From the NCBI GenBank assembly GCA_022839785.1, contig JALHJW010000016.1:1-45919 (forward strand): 45,919 nucleotides of DNA, read 5' to 3'. A model generated the notes under the pieces. That model saw only the letters and a program-made list of their open reading frames with translations. It was not told where the DNA came from and ran no database searches. The stretch's first letter is position 1. Each line of letters begins with the position of its first letter. This DNA comes from Desulfovibrio sp. (lineage in GTDB: Bacteria > Desulfobacterota > Desulfovibrionia > Desulfovibrionales > Desulfovibrionaceae). Shown piece after piece: positions 39,129-45,919 of this stretch. The translations under genes were made by a program, and so were the position numbers.

Positions 39129-41237
39129 ATGGCGGGATCGGACAGACTTGCGACCCTGAAGATAGACTACCAGAAATTCGCCGCCCAGGGCGACATCATG
39201 CTGGCCGGCGGCGTGATGGCGATCCTTTTCGTCATGCTCGTCCCGGTGCCGCCGATCCTTCTGGACTTCATGCTGACCATCTCCATCTCGGTCTCCCTGG
39301 TGGTGCTCGTGACCACCATGTTCATGAAGTCGCCCATGGAGTTCTCCATCTTCCCCTCGGTGCTGCTGGTCACCACCATGCTGCGCCTGGGCCTGAACGT
39401 GGCCACCACGCGACTCATCCTGCTGCACGGCCACGAGGGCGTTGACGCGGCGGGCTCGGTCATCAAGTCCTTCGGCGAGTTCGTAGTCGGCGGCAACTAC
39501 CTCATCGGCGTCGTCATCTTTTTGATCCTCTTCATCCTCAACAAGAAGGTAATCACCGCCGGCACCACGCGCATCGCGGAAGTGGCCGCGCGCTTCACCC
39601 TGGACGCCATGCCCGGCAAGCAGATGGCCATCGAGGCCGACCTCAACGCCGGGCTCATCGACGAGAAGGAGGCCACCCGCCGCCGCGACACCGTGCGCAA
39701 GGAGGCCGACTTCTACGGCGCCATGGACGGCGCGTCCAAGTTCGTCCAGGGCGACGTCACCGCGGGCATCATGATCACCGGCGTGAACATCGTCGGCGGC
39801 CTGTTCATCGGCATCGTCATGCAGGGCATGAGCTGGTCGCAGGCCGCCGAGGTCTACACCCTGCTGACCATCGGCGACGGTCTGGTGGCCACCATCCCGA
39901 GCATCATCATCGCCACCTCGGCGGGCATCATCGTCTCCCGCGCCGCGGCCGAGGCCAAGATGGGCGAGGAATTCATCGGCCAGTTCACCATGCACCCGCG
40001 CGCCCTGCGCCTGGTGTCGGTGATCCTGGTCATCTTCGGCATCGTGCCCGGCATGCCCACCATCCCCTTCCTCGGGCTGGCGGGCGCGACTTTCCTCGTC
40101 TCCCGGGTGGCGGCCAAGAACCGCGCCGAGGCCGAGGAAGCCACCCACGGTCCCAAGAAGGACGCGGCCCAGACCCTGGACACGCCCGAGGAGGTGCAGT
40201 CCCTGCTGCCCCTCGACGCCCTGGAGCTGGAGGTGGGCTACGGCCTCATCCCCCTGGTGGACGAGGAGCAGAACGGCAACCTGCTGGCGCGCATCCGCTC
40301 CATCCGCCGCCAGTTCGCCCTGGACATGGGCGTCATCATCCCGTCGCTGCACCTGCGCGACAATTTGCAACTCAACCCCGGGCAGTACTCCCTGCTCGTC
40401 AAGGGCAACGACGTGGCCTCGGCCGAAATCCTGGTGGACCACCTGCTGGCCATGGACCCCGGCGACGTCAAGCACCGCATCAAAGGCATCGAGACGCGCG
40501 AACCCGCCTTCAACCTCCCCGCCCTGTGGATTCCCGAGGCGCAGAAGGAGGAGGCCATGCTCGCGGGCTACACCGTGGTCGATCCCTCCACGGTCATCGC
40601 CACGCACCTCACCGAGATATTCCGGCGCAACCTGCACGAATTCCTCGGCCGCCAGGAGGTCCAGGCCCTGCTCGACAATCTGCGCAAGCGCGCCCCCAAG
40701 GCGGTGGACGACCTCGTGCCCGGCATCATGCAGATCGGCACGGTGCAGAAGGTCCTGCAGAACCTGGTGCGCGAAAACGTCTCCGTGCGCGACCTGCTGA
40801 CCATCGTCGAGGCGCTGGCGGACTACGGTCCGGGCATCAAGGACCCGGACCAGCTCACCGAGTACGTGCGCTCGCGTATCGGCCGCACCATCGTCAAGCA
40901 GTACCAGGCCAAGGACGGCACGCTGCCGATCATCACCCTGGACCAGAGCATCGAGCGGCTGCTGCAGGAGTCGCTGCGCCAGACCGACCAGGGCGCGTAC
41001 ATGGCCCTGGACCCCTTCAAGGCGCAGCAGATCATCCAGTCCATCAACCGCGTCACCGAGTCGGCCCTGGTCCACGACGGCCAGCCCGTGCTCCTGACCT
41101 CCCCGGTCATCAGGGCGCATTTGGCCCAGATTGTGCTTAGGTTCATCCCGACGCTTCCTGTGGTCTCTCAGGCGGAAATTCCGGCGGAAATCAGGCTGCA
41201 AACCCTAGCCGTGGTGGAACTGAACAATGCGGGTTAA
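39129..41237 (+). CDS. flhA: Flagellar export gate protein FlhA
   Basis: A 702-residue export gate subunit. The N-terminal half has about eight membrane helices, with the conserved cytoplasmic loop VAARFTLDAMPGKQMAIEAD and ATRRRDTVRKEADFYGAMDGASKFVQGD; the C-terminal half is the large cytoplasmic ring domain that docks chaperone-substrate complexes (LPALWIPEAQKEEAMLAGY, LVPGIMQIGTVQKVLQNL). The start is ATG 39129. The last 11 bases overlap the flhF start, so the two are coupled. Confidence 0.97.
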   Translation: MAGSDRLATLKIDYQKFAAQGDIMLAGGVMAILFVMLVPVPPILLDFMLTISISVSLVVLVTTMFMKSPMEFSIFPSVLLVTTMLRLGLNVATTRLILLHGHEGVDAAGSVIKSFGEFVVGGNYLIGVVIFLILFILNKKVITAGTTRIAEVAARFTLDAMPGKQMAIEADLNAGLIDEKEATRRRDTVRKEADFYGAMDGASKFVQGDVTAGIMITGVNIVGGLFIGIVMQGMSWSQAAEVYTLLTIGDGLVATIPSIIIATSAGIIVSRAAAEAKMGEEFIGQFTMHPRALRLVSVILVIFGIVPGMPTIPFLGLAGATFLVSRVAAKNRAEAEEATHGPKKDAAQTLDTPEEVQSLLPLDALELEVGYGLIPLVDEEQNGNLLARIRSIRRQFALDMGVIIPSLHLRDNLQLNPGQYSLLVKGNDVASAEILVDHLLAMDPGDVKHRIKGIETREPAFNLPALWIPEAQKEEAMLAGYTVVDPSTVIATHLTEIFRRNLHEFLGRQEVQALLDNLRKRAPKAVDDLVPGIMQIGTVQKVLQNLVRENVSVRDLLTIVEALADYGPGIKDPDQLTEYVRSRIGRTIVKQYQAKDGTLPIITLDQSIERLLQESLRQTDQGAYMALDPFKAQQIIQSINRVTESALVHDGQPVLLTSPVIRAHLAQIVLRFIPTLPVVSQAEIPAEIRLQTLAVVELNNAG

Positions 41238-42342
41238 GACATTTCGCGCAAAGAGCACGAAAGCGGTTCTCGAAAAGGTCAAGCGTGAACTCGGGCCGGA
41301 GGCCGTGATCCTCTCCTCCCAGACCAGGCGTGAAAACGGCGTCTGCTGGTGCGAGGTCATGGCCGCGGTGGAGCAGGACGACCCTTCTGCCGCGGCCGCG
41401 CCCGGAGAGAACGGAGGGGGGGCTGTCGGCGAGGAGGAGGTCATGAGCCTGAAACGCGAGTGGCGTCAGATCAAGGACGTGCTCCTCGGCCTGGCCGGGG
41501 ACCGCATCGACCTCGCCGTCCTGCCCGCACGCCAGCAGCAGGGGCTGCGCTTCCTGGAGGAGGACGGCGTGCAGCGCGAGGTGATCATCCGGCTCTTCGC
41601 CCGCCTCACGCACGACCGGGAATGCTCCCTGCTCCAGGCCCTGGGCGGACTGGTGGGCGTCAGGGCGCTGACGCACGGCTCCTTCCCCCAGAAGCTGCAG
41701 GCCGTGAGCGGCCCTTCGGGCGTGGGCAAGACCACGCAGCTCGTGCGCATGGCCATGGCTTTTCAGAAGTCCCGCCCCGGGGCGCGCGTCTGCCTCGTCA
41801 ACGCGGACTGCGACCGCGGCCAGGGCAGGCTGGTGCTCAAGCACTACGCCCAGCTCTCCGGCATCACCTACTGCGAACTGCACGGCAAGGACGACGCGCA
41901 GGACCTGCTGGCCGCCATGGACGCCTTCGACCGGGTGCTGGTGGACCTGCCCTCGGTGCCGCGCGGCGGCCGCCTGGACGGCGTCCTGGCGCAGCTCGGG
42001 CTGGACGGCGTGGAGGGGCTGGCCGTGCACCTGCTCCTCTCGCCGCACTACGCCCCGGCGCAGATTTCCGCCTTCATCGACGCCTACCGCACCCGGAAAA
42101 CCGCCTCGCTCATCTGGACGAAGCTCGACGAAGCCTGTACCTTCGGGGCGATCGTCAACGCCGGCGCGGCCACGGGACTGCCCGCCAGCGCCCTGGTCAA
42201 GGGGCCGGGCCTGCGTGACGCCCTGGCGCTCTCCGACGAAATGGCCCTGTGGAAGCTGCTCTTCAAACACGAATTGCCTGCCTCCAGGGCCGACGCGGGC
42301 CGGGCCGCCCCCGCGCCGCGCAAGGGCCGGGCCGCGGCGTAA
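41227..42342 (+). CDS. flhF: FlhF, SRP-like GTPase for flagellar placement, with degenerate G motifs
   Basis: A 371-residue protein. MRVKTFRAKSTKAVLEKVKRELG opens as in FlhF, the N domain follows, and the G domain has an intact P-loop GPSGVGKTT (162-170). The other GTPase motifs are unusual: DTYR is replaced by NADCDRGQG, and the DTAG motif by DLPSVPRGG; the guanine motif TKLD (WTKLDEA) is present. FlhF dimers set the polar site of the flagellum, helped by the FlhG ATPase encoded next. The context and N domain secure the name, but GTP hydrolysis is doubtful. Confidence 0.9.
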   Translation: MRVKTFRAKSTKAVLEKVKRELGPEAVILSSQTRRENGVCWCEVMAAVEQDDPSAAAAPGENGGGAVGEEEVMSLKREWRQIKDVLLGLAGDRIDLAVLPARQQQGLRFLEEDGVQREVIIRLFARLTHDRECSLLQALGGLVGVRALTHGSFPQKLQAVSGPSGVGKTTQLVRMAMAFQKSRPGARVCLVNADCDRGQGRLVLKHYAQLSGITYCELHGKDDAQDLLAAMDAFDRVLVDLPSVPRGGRLDGVLAQLGLDGVEGLAVHLLLSPHYAPAQISAFIDAYRTRKTASLIWTKLDEACTFGAIVNAGAATGLPASALVKGPGLRDALALSDEMALWKLLFKHELPASRADAGRAAPAPRKGRAAA

Positions 42343-42366
42343 GACAATCGCAAGGACGTGACGCGC

Positions 42367-43191
42367 ATGGCGAATCTCCCTCTGGTGCTTTCCGTCACCT
42401 CGGGCAAGGGCGGGGTGGGCAAGACCAACGTCTCGGTCAACCTGGCCTGCGGCCTGGCGGCGCTCGGCCGCCGCGTGGTGTTGCTCGACGCGGACCTCGG
42501 GCTGGCCAACGTGGACGTGCTGCTCGGCCTCGCGCCGCAATACACGCTCTACCATCTCTTCCGCGAGGAAGCCTCGCTGGAGACAATCCTCCTGCCCACG
42601 GACTACGGCTTCACGATCCTGCCCGCGGCCTCGGGCGTGGCCGACATGCTCTCGCTCTCCACGGGCCAGAAGCTGGAGTTGCTGGAGTCCATGGACGAAT
42701 TGGAGGACAAGGTCGATTTCCTGATCGTGGACACCGGGGCCGGGATCAACGACAACGTGCTGTATTTCAATCTCGCCGTGCAGGAGCGCCTGCTGGTCGT
42801 CACCCCGGAGCCGACCTCTCTGACCGACGCCTACGCCGTGGTCAAGGTGCTCCGGAACAACCACGGCATCGACAAGTTCCGCGTACTGGTGAACATGGCG
42901 CCGGACGAGAAGACCGCGAAGAACGTCTTCGCCACGCTGTACAAGGCGTGCGACCATTTCCTTTCCGGCGTCTCCCTGGACATGGTCGGCTGGCTGCCTC
43001 AGGATGCCGCGGTGCGCAGCGCGGTCATCGACCAGGTCCCCTTCAGTGTGCGCTCGCCGGACAGTCCGGCCGGCAAACGGATGGCCCAGATCGCCCAGAC
43101 GGTGAACCGCTGGCAACCCACGACACGGCTCGATGGAAACATCAAATTCTTCTGGAAAAAAATCCTCTTCCAAGAGCAGTCCGTGGCTTAG
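42367..43191 (+). CDS. flhG: FlhG (FleN/YlxH), MinD-like ATPase controlling flagellar number
   Basis: A 274-residue MinD/ParA-type ATPase. The deviant Walker A is SGKGGVGKTNVSVN (12-25), then LLDADLGLANVDVLLG and FLIVDTGAGINDN. It restrains flagellar number by acting on FlhF and on flagellar regulators. ATG 42367 is chosen since AAGGA lies ten bases upstream; a GTG at 42358 is only one base after it. The end overlaps the fliA start by 59 bases. Confidence 0.93.
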   Translation: MANLPLVLSVTSGKGGVGKTNVSVNLACGLAALGRRVVLLDADLGLANVDVLLGLAPQYTLYHLFREEASLETILLPTDYGFTILPAASGVADMLSLSTGQKLELLESMDELEDKVDFLIVDTGAGINDNVLYFNLAVQERLLVVTPEPTSLTDAYAVVKVLRNNHGIDKFRVLVNMAPDEKTAKNVFATLYKACDHFLSGVSLDMVGWLPQDAAVRSAVIDQVPFSVRSPDSPAGKRMAQIAQTVNRWQPTTRLDGNIKFFWKKILFQEQSVA

Positions 43192-43927
43192 GCTGGAAGG
43201 CGGGCAGGCCGTCTTCGACGACCTGCCGCCCCGGGACAAGGAGGAGATCGTTCGGCACTATGCGCCGAAGATCAAGTTCATTGGCCTGCGCCTGAAGGCC
43301 AAGCTGCCCAAGAACATCGAACTCTCCGAGCTGATGAGCGCGGGGTCCCTGGGGCTTTTGGAGGCGCTCAAGAAATTCGACGCCTCGCACGGCATCAAGT
43401 TCGAGACCTACGCCGAGAACCGCATCAAGGGCGCCATGCTCGACGAACTCCGGAAGCTCGACTGGTTCTCGCGCAACCTGCGCCAGAAGCTCAAGACCAT
43501 CGAGGACGCGGCGCGACGCCTGGAGGGCGAGGACGGAACCCCGGCCAGGGTCGAGGATCTGGCCCGCGAAACCGGCCTTTCCGAGAAGGAGGTCGATTAC
43601 GGCCTGGACATCCTGCAGAAGCAGGTCTGCGTCAGCCTGGACGCGCTCTCCGAAAATCTGGCGAGCATGAAGAAGGCCAGCCAGGAGAACGACCCCTACC
43701 ATCTGGCCGCATTTCAGGAAATCGTTGACAAAATCGCCTCGCTCATTGATGAATTGACGCCGCGTGAGAAACTCGTATTATCGCTCTACTACGGCGAAGA
43801 GTTGAACATGCGTGAAACCGCCGAAGTCATGGACATCACCGAGGGGCGCGTGTCGCAGCTCCATTCGCAGGCGCTCGGCAAGCTCCGCAGTTTGTTCAGG
43901 CGGCAGTACGGCGGAGAATTCAGCTAA
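43133..43927 (+). CDS. fliA: RNA polymerase sigma factor FliA (sigma-28)
   Basis: A 264-residue flagellar sigma factor. Region 2 is IELSELMSAGSLGLLEALKKF and ENRIKGAMLDELRKLDW, region 3 follows (PARVEDLARETGLS), and region 4 is LTPREKLVLSLYYGEELNMRE and ITEGRVSQLHSQAL. It directs late flagellar and chemotaxis genes. The start at ATG 43133 lies 59 bases inside flhG and lacks a strong ribosome binding site. Some upstream extension may be false, but the first 25 residues (MLRLEGGQAV region) are weakly conserved; a start near 43180 is possible. Confidence 0.95.
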   Translation: METSNSSGKKSSSKSSPWLRLEGGQAVFDDLPPRDKEEIVRHYAPKIKFIGLRLKAKLPKNIELSELMSAGSLGLLEALKKFDASHGIKFETYAENRIKGAMLDELRKLDWFSRNLRQKLKTIEDAARRLEGEDGTPARVEDLARETGLSEKEVDYGLDILQKQVCVSLDALSENLASMKKASQENDPYHLAAFQEIVDKIASLIDELTPREKLVLSLYYGEELNMRETAEVMDITEGRVSQLHSQALGKLRSLFRRQYGGEFS

Positions 43928-43942
43928 CCAGACGGGAACGTT

Positions 43943-44326
43943 ATGCCAACCAATCCGAACATGCGCATCCTCGTTGTGGACGACTTTTCGACCATGCGCC
44001 GCATCGTCCGCAACATCCTGCGGCAGCTCGGCTTCAACAACATCGTCGAGGCCGACGACGGCTCCACCGCCTGGGAGGTCCTGAACAAGGACCAGGTCGA
44101 CTTCATCGTGTCCGACTGGAACATGCCCAACATGTCCGGCATCGAACTCCTGCGCAAGGTCAGGTCGAGCGAGGAGTTCGCCGACCTTCCCTTCCTCATG
44201 GTCACGGCCGAGGCGCAGCAGGAGAACATCATCGAGGCCGTGCAGGCCAAGGTGTCCAACTACATCGTCAAGCCCTTCACGGCTGAGACCCTGGCCCAGA
44301 AGATCGACAAGATATTCGGCAAGTAA
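43943..44326 (+). CDS. cheY: CheY chemotaxis response regulator
   Basis: A 127-residue stand-alone receiver domain. The acidic pocket is D13/D14, the phosphorylation site is D58 (FIVSDWNMPNMSG), with T88 (MVTAEA) and K110 (NYIVKPF) conserved; this is a complete CheY. Phospho-CheY binds the flagellar switch to change rotation. It follows fliA by 15 bases, so it is part of the same transcript. Confidence 0.95.
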   Translation: MPTNPNMRILVVDDFSTMRRIVRNILRQLGFNNIVEADDGSTAWEVLNKDQVDFIVSDWNMPNMSGIELLRKVRSSEEFADLPFLMVTAEAQQENIIEAVQAKVSNYIVKPFTAETLAQKIDKIFGK

Positions 44327-44327
44327 G

Positions 44328-44343
44328 CGGCCCTGACGGGCCG
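44328..44343 (+). other. Small hairpin between cheY and the FliL-like gene
   Basis: CGGCCC-TGAC-GGGCCG is a perfect 6-bp stem immediately after the cheY stop. It has no T run and may only protect the upstream message. Confidence 0.3.
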
Positions 44344-44360
44344 TCTCGCGAGGGACGCGG

Positions 44361-45101
44361 ATGGTATTGATGGTCCCCGGCGACGACGACCCCCTCGGCG
44401 TCGAGGAGCCCGGCAGCCCCCAGCCGGGCGATGAGAAGGCCCGGCTCGACGAGAGCGACCTGGACCCCACCGCGGAGGTTCCCAGGGCGCTCCAGAAGGT
44501 CGAACTCGACCTCGACGACGCCCCCTTCCTCGAAGAAGAGGAAGAGGAGGAAGAGCCGGAGGAGCTTGCCGAGGCGGAAGCTCCCCGCGAGATCGGGGTC
44601 GAGGAGAAGAAGCGCCGCCTCGCCCTCCCCCCTTTTCTCAGGAACAAAAAAGTCGTCTTCGCCCTGGCCGGCGTCCTGCTTCTGATCATCGGCCTGCTCC
44701 TCTTCCTTCTCCTGCGCCCCAAAAAGGAGCCGGCCCCCGCGGAAGAAGCCCTGCCCGCCGCGGAGCAGCCCGTGGCCCCGCAGGAGCCAGAAGCCAAGGA
44801 AATCCCCGTCGCCTTCAGCGAATTCTGGGTGGAGAAGGTCGATTCCGCACAGAAGGTACGCTTCTTGCATTTCAGCTTTTCAGTGGTGACCCGGAGTCCG
44901 GCGGCCGAACGCGAAATCATGGCCAAGACCCTTATCCTCCGGGACGCCGTGTATTATTATCTGCGCAACAAGGACTACGCGTTCCTTTCGGACACGGAGA
45001 ACCTGGAGACACTGAAGAGCGACCTCCTCTCGGTGATGAACAAGTTCATCGGCAGCGACCAGTTGCAGGTGCTGCTGATCGACAAGTACTTGGTGCAGTG
45101 A
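44361..45101 (+). CDS. FliL-like flagellar basal body-associated protein with long acidic N terminus
   Basis: A 246-residue protein with one transmembrane helix (97-118), a basic cap before it, and a C-terminal periplasmic domain resembling FliL (ARREIMAKTLILRDAVYYYL, NLETLKSDLLSVMNKFIG). FliL helps stators work. The cytoplasmic N terminus of about 90 residues is unusually long and acidic (EEEEEEEEPEELAEAEA, 58-74); standard FliL has only a short one. GAGGGA precedes the ATG. It is co-directional with cheY and fliA. The next gene overlaps its stop (TGATG). Confidence 0.78.
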   Translation: MVLMVPGDDDPLGVEEPGSPQPGDEKARLDESDLDPTAEVPRALQKVELDLDDAPFLEEEEEEEEPEELAEAEAPREIGVEEKKRRLALPPFLRNKKVVFALAGVLLLIIGLLLFLLLRPKKEPAPAEEALPAAEQPVAPQEPEAKEIPVAFSEFWVEKVDSAQKVRFLHFSFSVVTRSPAAEREIMAKTLILRDAVYYYLRNKDYAFLSDTENLETLKSDLLSVMNKFIGSDQLQVLLIDKYLVQ

Positions 45102-45418
45102 TGGCCAACGGCGTCGATCTGAACCTTCTCATCCAGCAGCTTCCCCACCTGTCCAAGGTGGCCACGGCGGTGCATACCCATCCCGAGGCCCAGAAGACGG
45201 CCAATTTCGAGCAGGCCCTTGAAAAGCAGCAGCAGATCAAGGACCAGGTCCAGGAAACCCTGAAGACGCAGCAGGGCAAGGACGTGGAACGCGACGGCGG
45301 CGGCTCCGGCCAGGCCATGTACGGCCAGGACCGGCCGCCGGGCGAGGAGCAGCCCGAGGAGTTCCCCGCGTCCAACGCCTCGCCCTGGATGGGCAACCTC
45401 ATCAACATCAAGGTCTGA
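45101..45418 (+). CDS. Small protein of unknown function in the flagellar block
   Basis: A 105-residue soluble protein with no signal or membrane segment. A helix-rich N half (LNLLIQQLPHLSKVATAVHT, FEQALEKQQQIKDQVQETL) is followed by a Gly/Pro-rich, disordered-looking stretch and a conserved-looking end (PWMGNLINIKV). Its ATG overlaps the FliL-like stop codon, implying coupled translation. Not recognised; a role linked to flagella is inferred only from position. Confidence 0.65.
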   Translation: MANGVDLNLLIQQLPHLSKVATAVHTHPEAQKTANFEQALEKQQQIKDQVQETLKTQQGKDVERDGGGSGQAMYGQDRPPGEEQPEEFPASNASPWMGNLINIKV

Positions 45419-45425
45419 CTCCCGC

Positions 45426-45842
45426 ATGTCCCTGCAAATCCTCCTCGTCGTCCTCACCCTCTTCGAGGCCCTGCTCCTCTGCCTGGTGGTGATCTTCTTC
45501 CTGCGCCTGCGCAAGAGCGAGGAGGTCCTCTCCAAGCTGCGCGACAAGCAGGACGAACTCTTGAACAAGCTGCGCTTCAACACCCAGATGGAGCGCGAAC
45601 TGGTCACCTCCTTCGAGCAGCGGCAGGCCGAACTGGCCGCCCTGGATCAGGCCCTGGAGGCGCGGGCCAAGGACCTCGGCAAGCTCCTCAAGCAGGCCCA
45701 GGAGATGGCCCGTTCCCCGCAGTTCCTGCGCGAAATGGTCATCACCGGCCACCGCCGCGGCAAATCCCCCAAGGAGTTGGCCAAGGCCACGGGCATGTCC
45801 GTGGACGAGGTCGAGCTGATCATCGACCAAGCTGGCGGCTAG
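45426..45842 (+). CDS. Membrane protein with coiled coil, DUF2802/DUF6115-like
   Basis: A 138-residue protein with an N-terminal membrane helix (about 3-26), a coiled coil (about 30-90) and a short C-terminal helix-turn-helix-like motif (SPKELAKATGMSVDEVELII). This layout is seen in small proteins found beside flagellar genes in several bacteria, whose function is not known. It lies seven bases after the previous stop. The family name is a guess from the layout. Confidence 0.6.
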   Translation: MSLQILLVVLTLFEALLLCLVVIFFLRLRKSEEVLSKLRDKQDELLNKLRFNTQMERELVTSFEQRQAELAALDQALEARAKDLGKLLKQAQEMARSPQFLREMVITGHRRGKSPKELAKATGMSVDEVELIIDQAGG

Positions 45843-45859
45843 GACCCGCCGCTTCTTTT
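45834..45859 (+). terminator. Possible terminator of the flagellar block
   Basis: GGCGG (45834-45838) pairs with CCGCC (45846-45850), followed by GCTTCTTTTT. A second possible pairing, GGACCC with GGGTCC (45842-45865), overlaps. The stem is short, so strength is uncertain; the window ends 60 bases on. Confidence 0.4.
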
Positions 45860-45919
45860 TGGGTCCGCGCCAGCGCCTTCTCTCATTTCTCCACGTGCTG
45901 TCGCCATCCGTAGGGTTCG

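Noticed and set aside
37965..41201. 1078-codon open frame on the minus strand
   Set aside because: It is antisense to flhB and flhA, which are certain, and is His/Asp/Gly-rich without domains or a ribosome binding site.
45860..45919. Possible tRNA or CRISPR remnant near the window end
   Set aside because: The last 60 bases show no clover-leaf pairing or repeat spacing; only a terminator-like stem is present.

Overview
The window is about 45.9 kb of high-GC chromosome. It most resembles a sulfate-reducing deltaproteobacterium of the Desulfovibrio group. That placement is inferred from a HesB/IscA-like selenoprotein beside its Cys paralogue, hypAB, LptD and HldD (a Gram-negative envelope), a branched-chain amide/acid ABC operon carrying AMP-forming ligases, and a flagellar block of the order fliR-flhB-flhA-flhF-flhG-fliA-cheY-fliL. 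No rRNA, tRNA, IS element, integrase or CRISPR array was recognised; the DNA looks like core chromosome with one accessory-looking module.

Layout. 1-2419 (minus): start of a universal stress protein, an EamA transporter, a DUF309 protein and pyrR. 2570-3411 (plus): a selenocysteine-containing A-type Fe-S carrier (in-frame TGA at 2725-2727), a terminator, and its cysteine-containing paralogue. 3524-8092 (minus): an unrecognised envelope module made of a membrane patatin-like lipase, a lipoprotein, and a downstream frame that continues the lipoprotein frame directly after an amber codon. 8308-17051 (minus): an eight-gene operon reading CBS-ACT protein, livG, long-chain-type acyl-CoA ligase, livH, livM, livK, livF and a PaaK-like ligase. 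This would import an organic or amino acid and activate it to a CoA thioester.

17333-19357 (plus): hypA, hypB (nickel insertion into hydrogenase) and an Mrp/NBP35-type Fe-S carrier ATPase. 19441-20580 (minus): alanine racemase. 20821-25739 (plus): lptD, mutL and a small helical protein. 25828-26811 (minus): hldD. 27005-31083 (plus): an HD-GYP-like protein, a DsbA-like lipoprotein, hisH-hisF and a NYN-domain protein. 31170-33000 (minus): rpoZ, dnaJ and moaC. 33256-37054 (plus): a TtcA-like tRNA thiolase, an M23 peptidase and an asparagine-synthase family enzyme.

37205-45842 (plus) is flagellar: export gate (FliR, FlhB, FlhA), placement and number control (FlhF, FlhG), sigma-28 (FliA), CheY, a FliL-like protein and two small proteins. 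A good sigma-54 -24/-12 match lies immediately upstream of fliR.

The most notable points are the Sec/Cys carrier pair with a candidate bacterial SECIS hairpin that depends on a synonymous codon difference, the amber-split lipoprotein frame in the patatin module, a PaaK-like ligase without the usual SSGTTG loop, and an FlhF whose GTPase motifs are degenerate.
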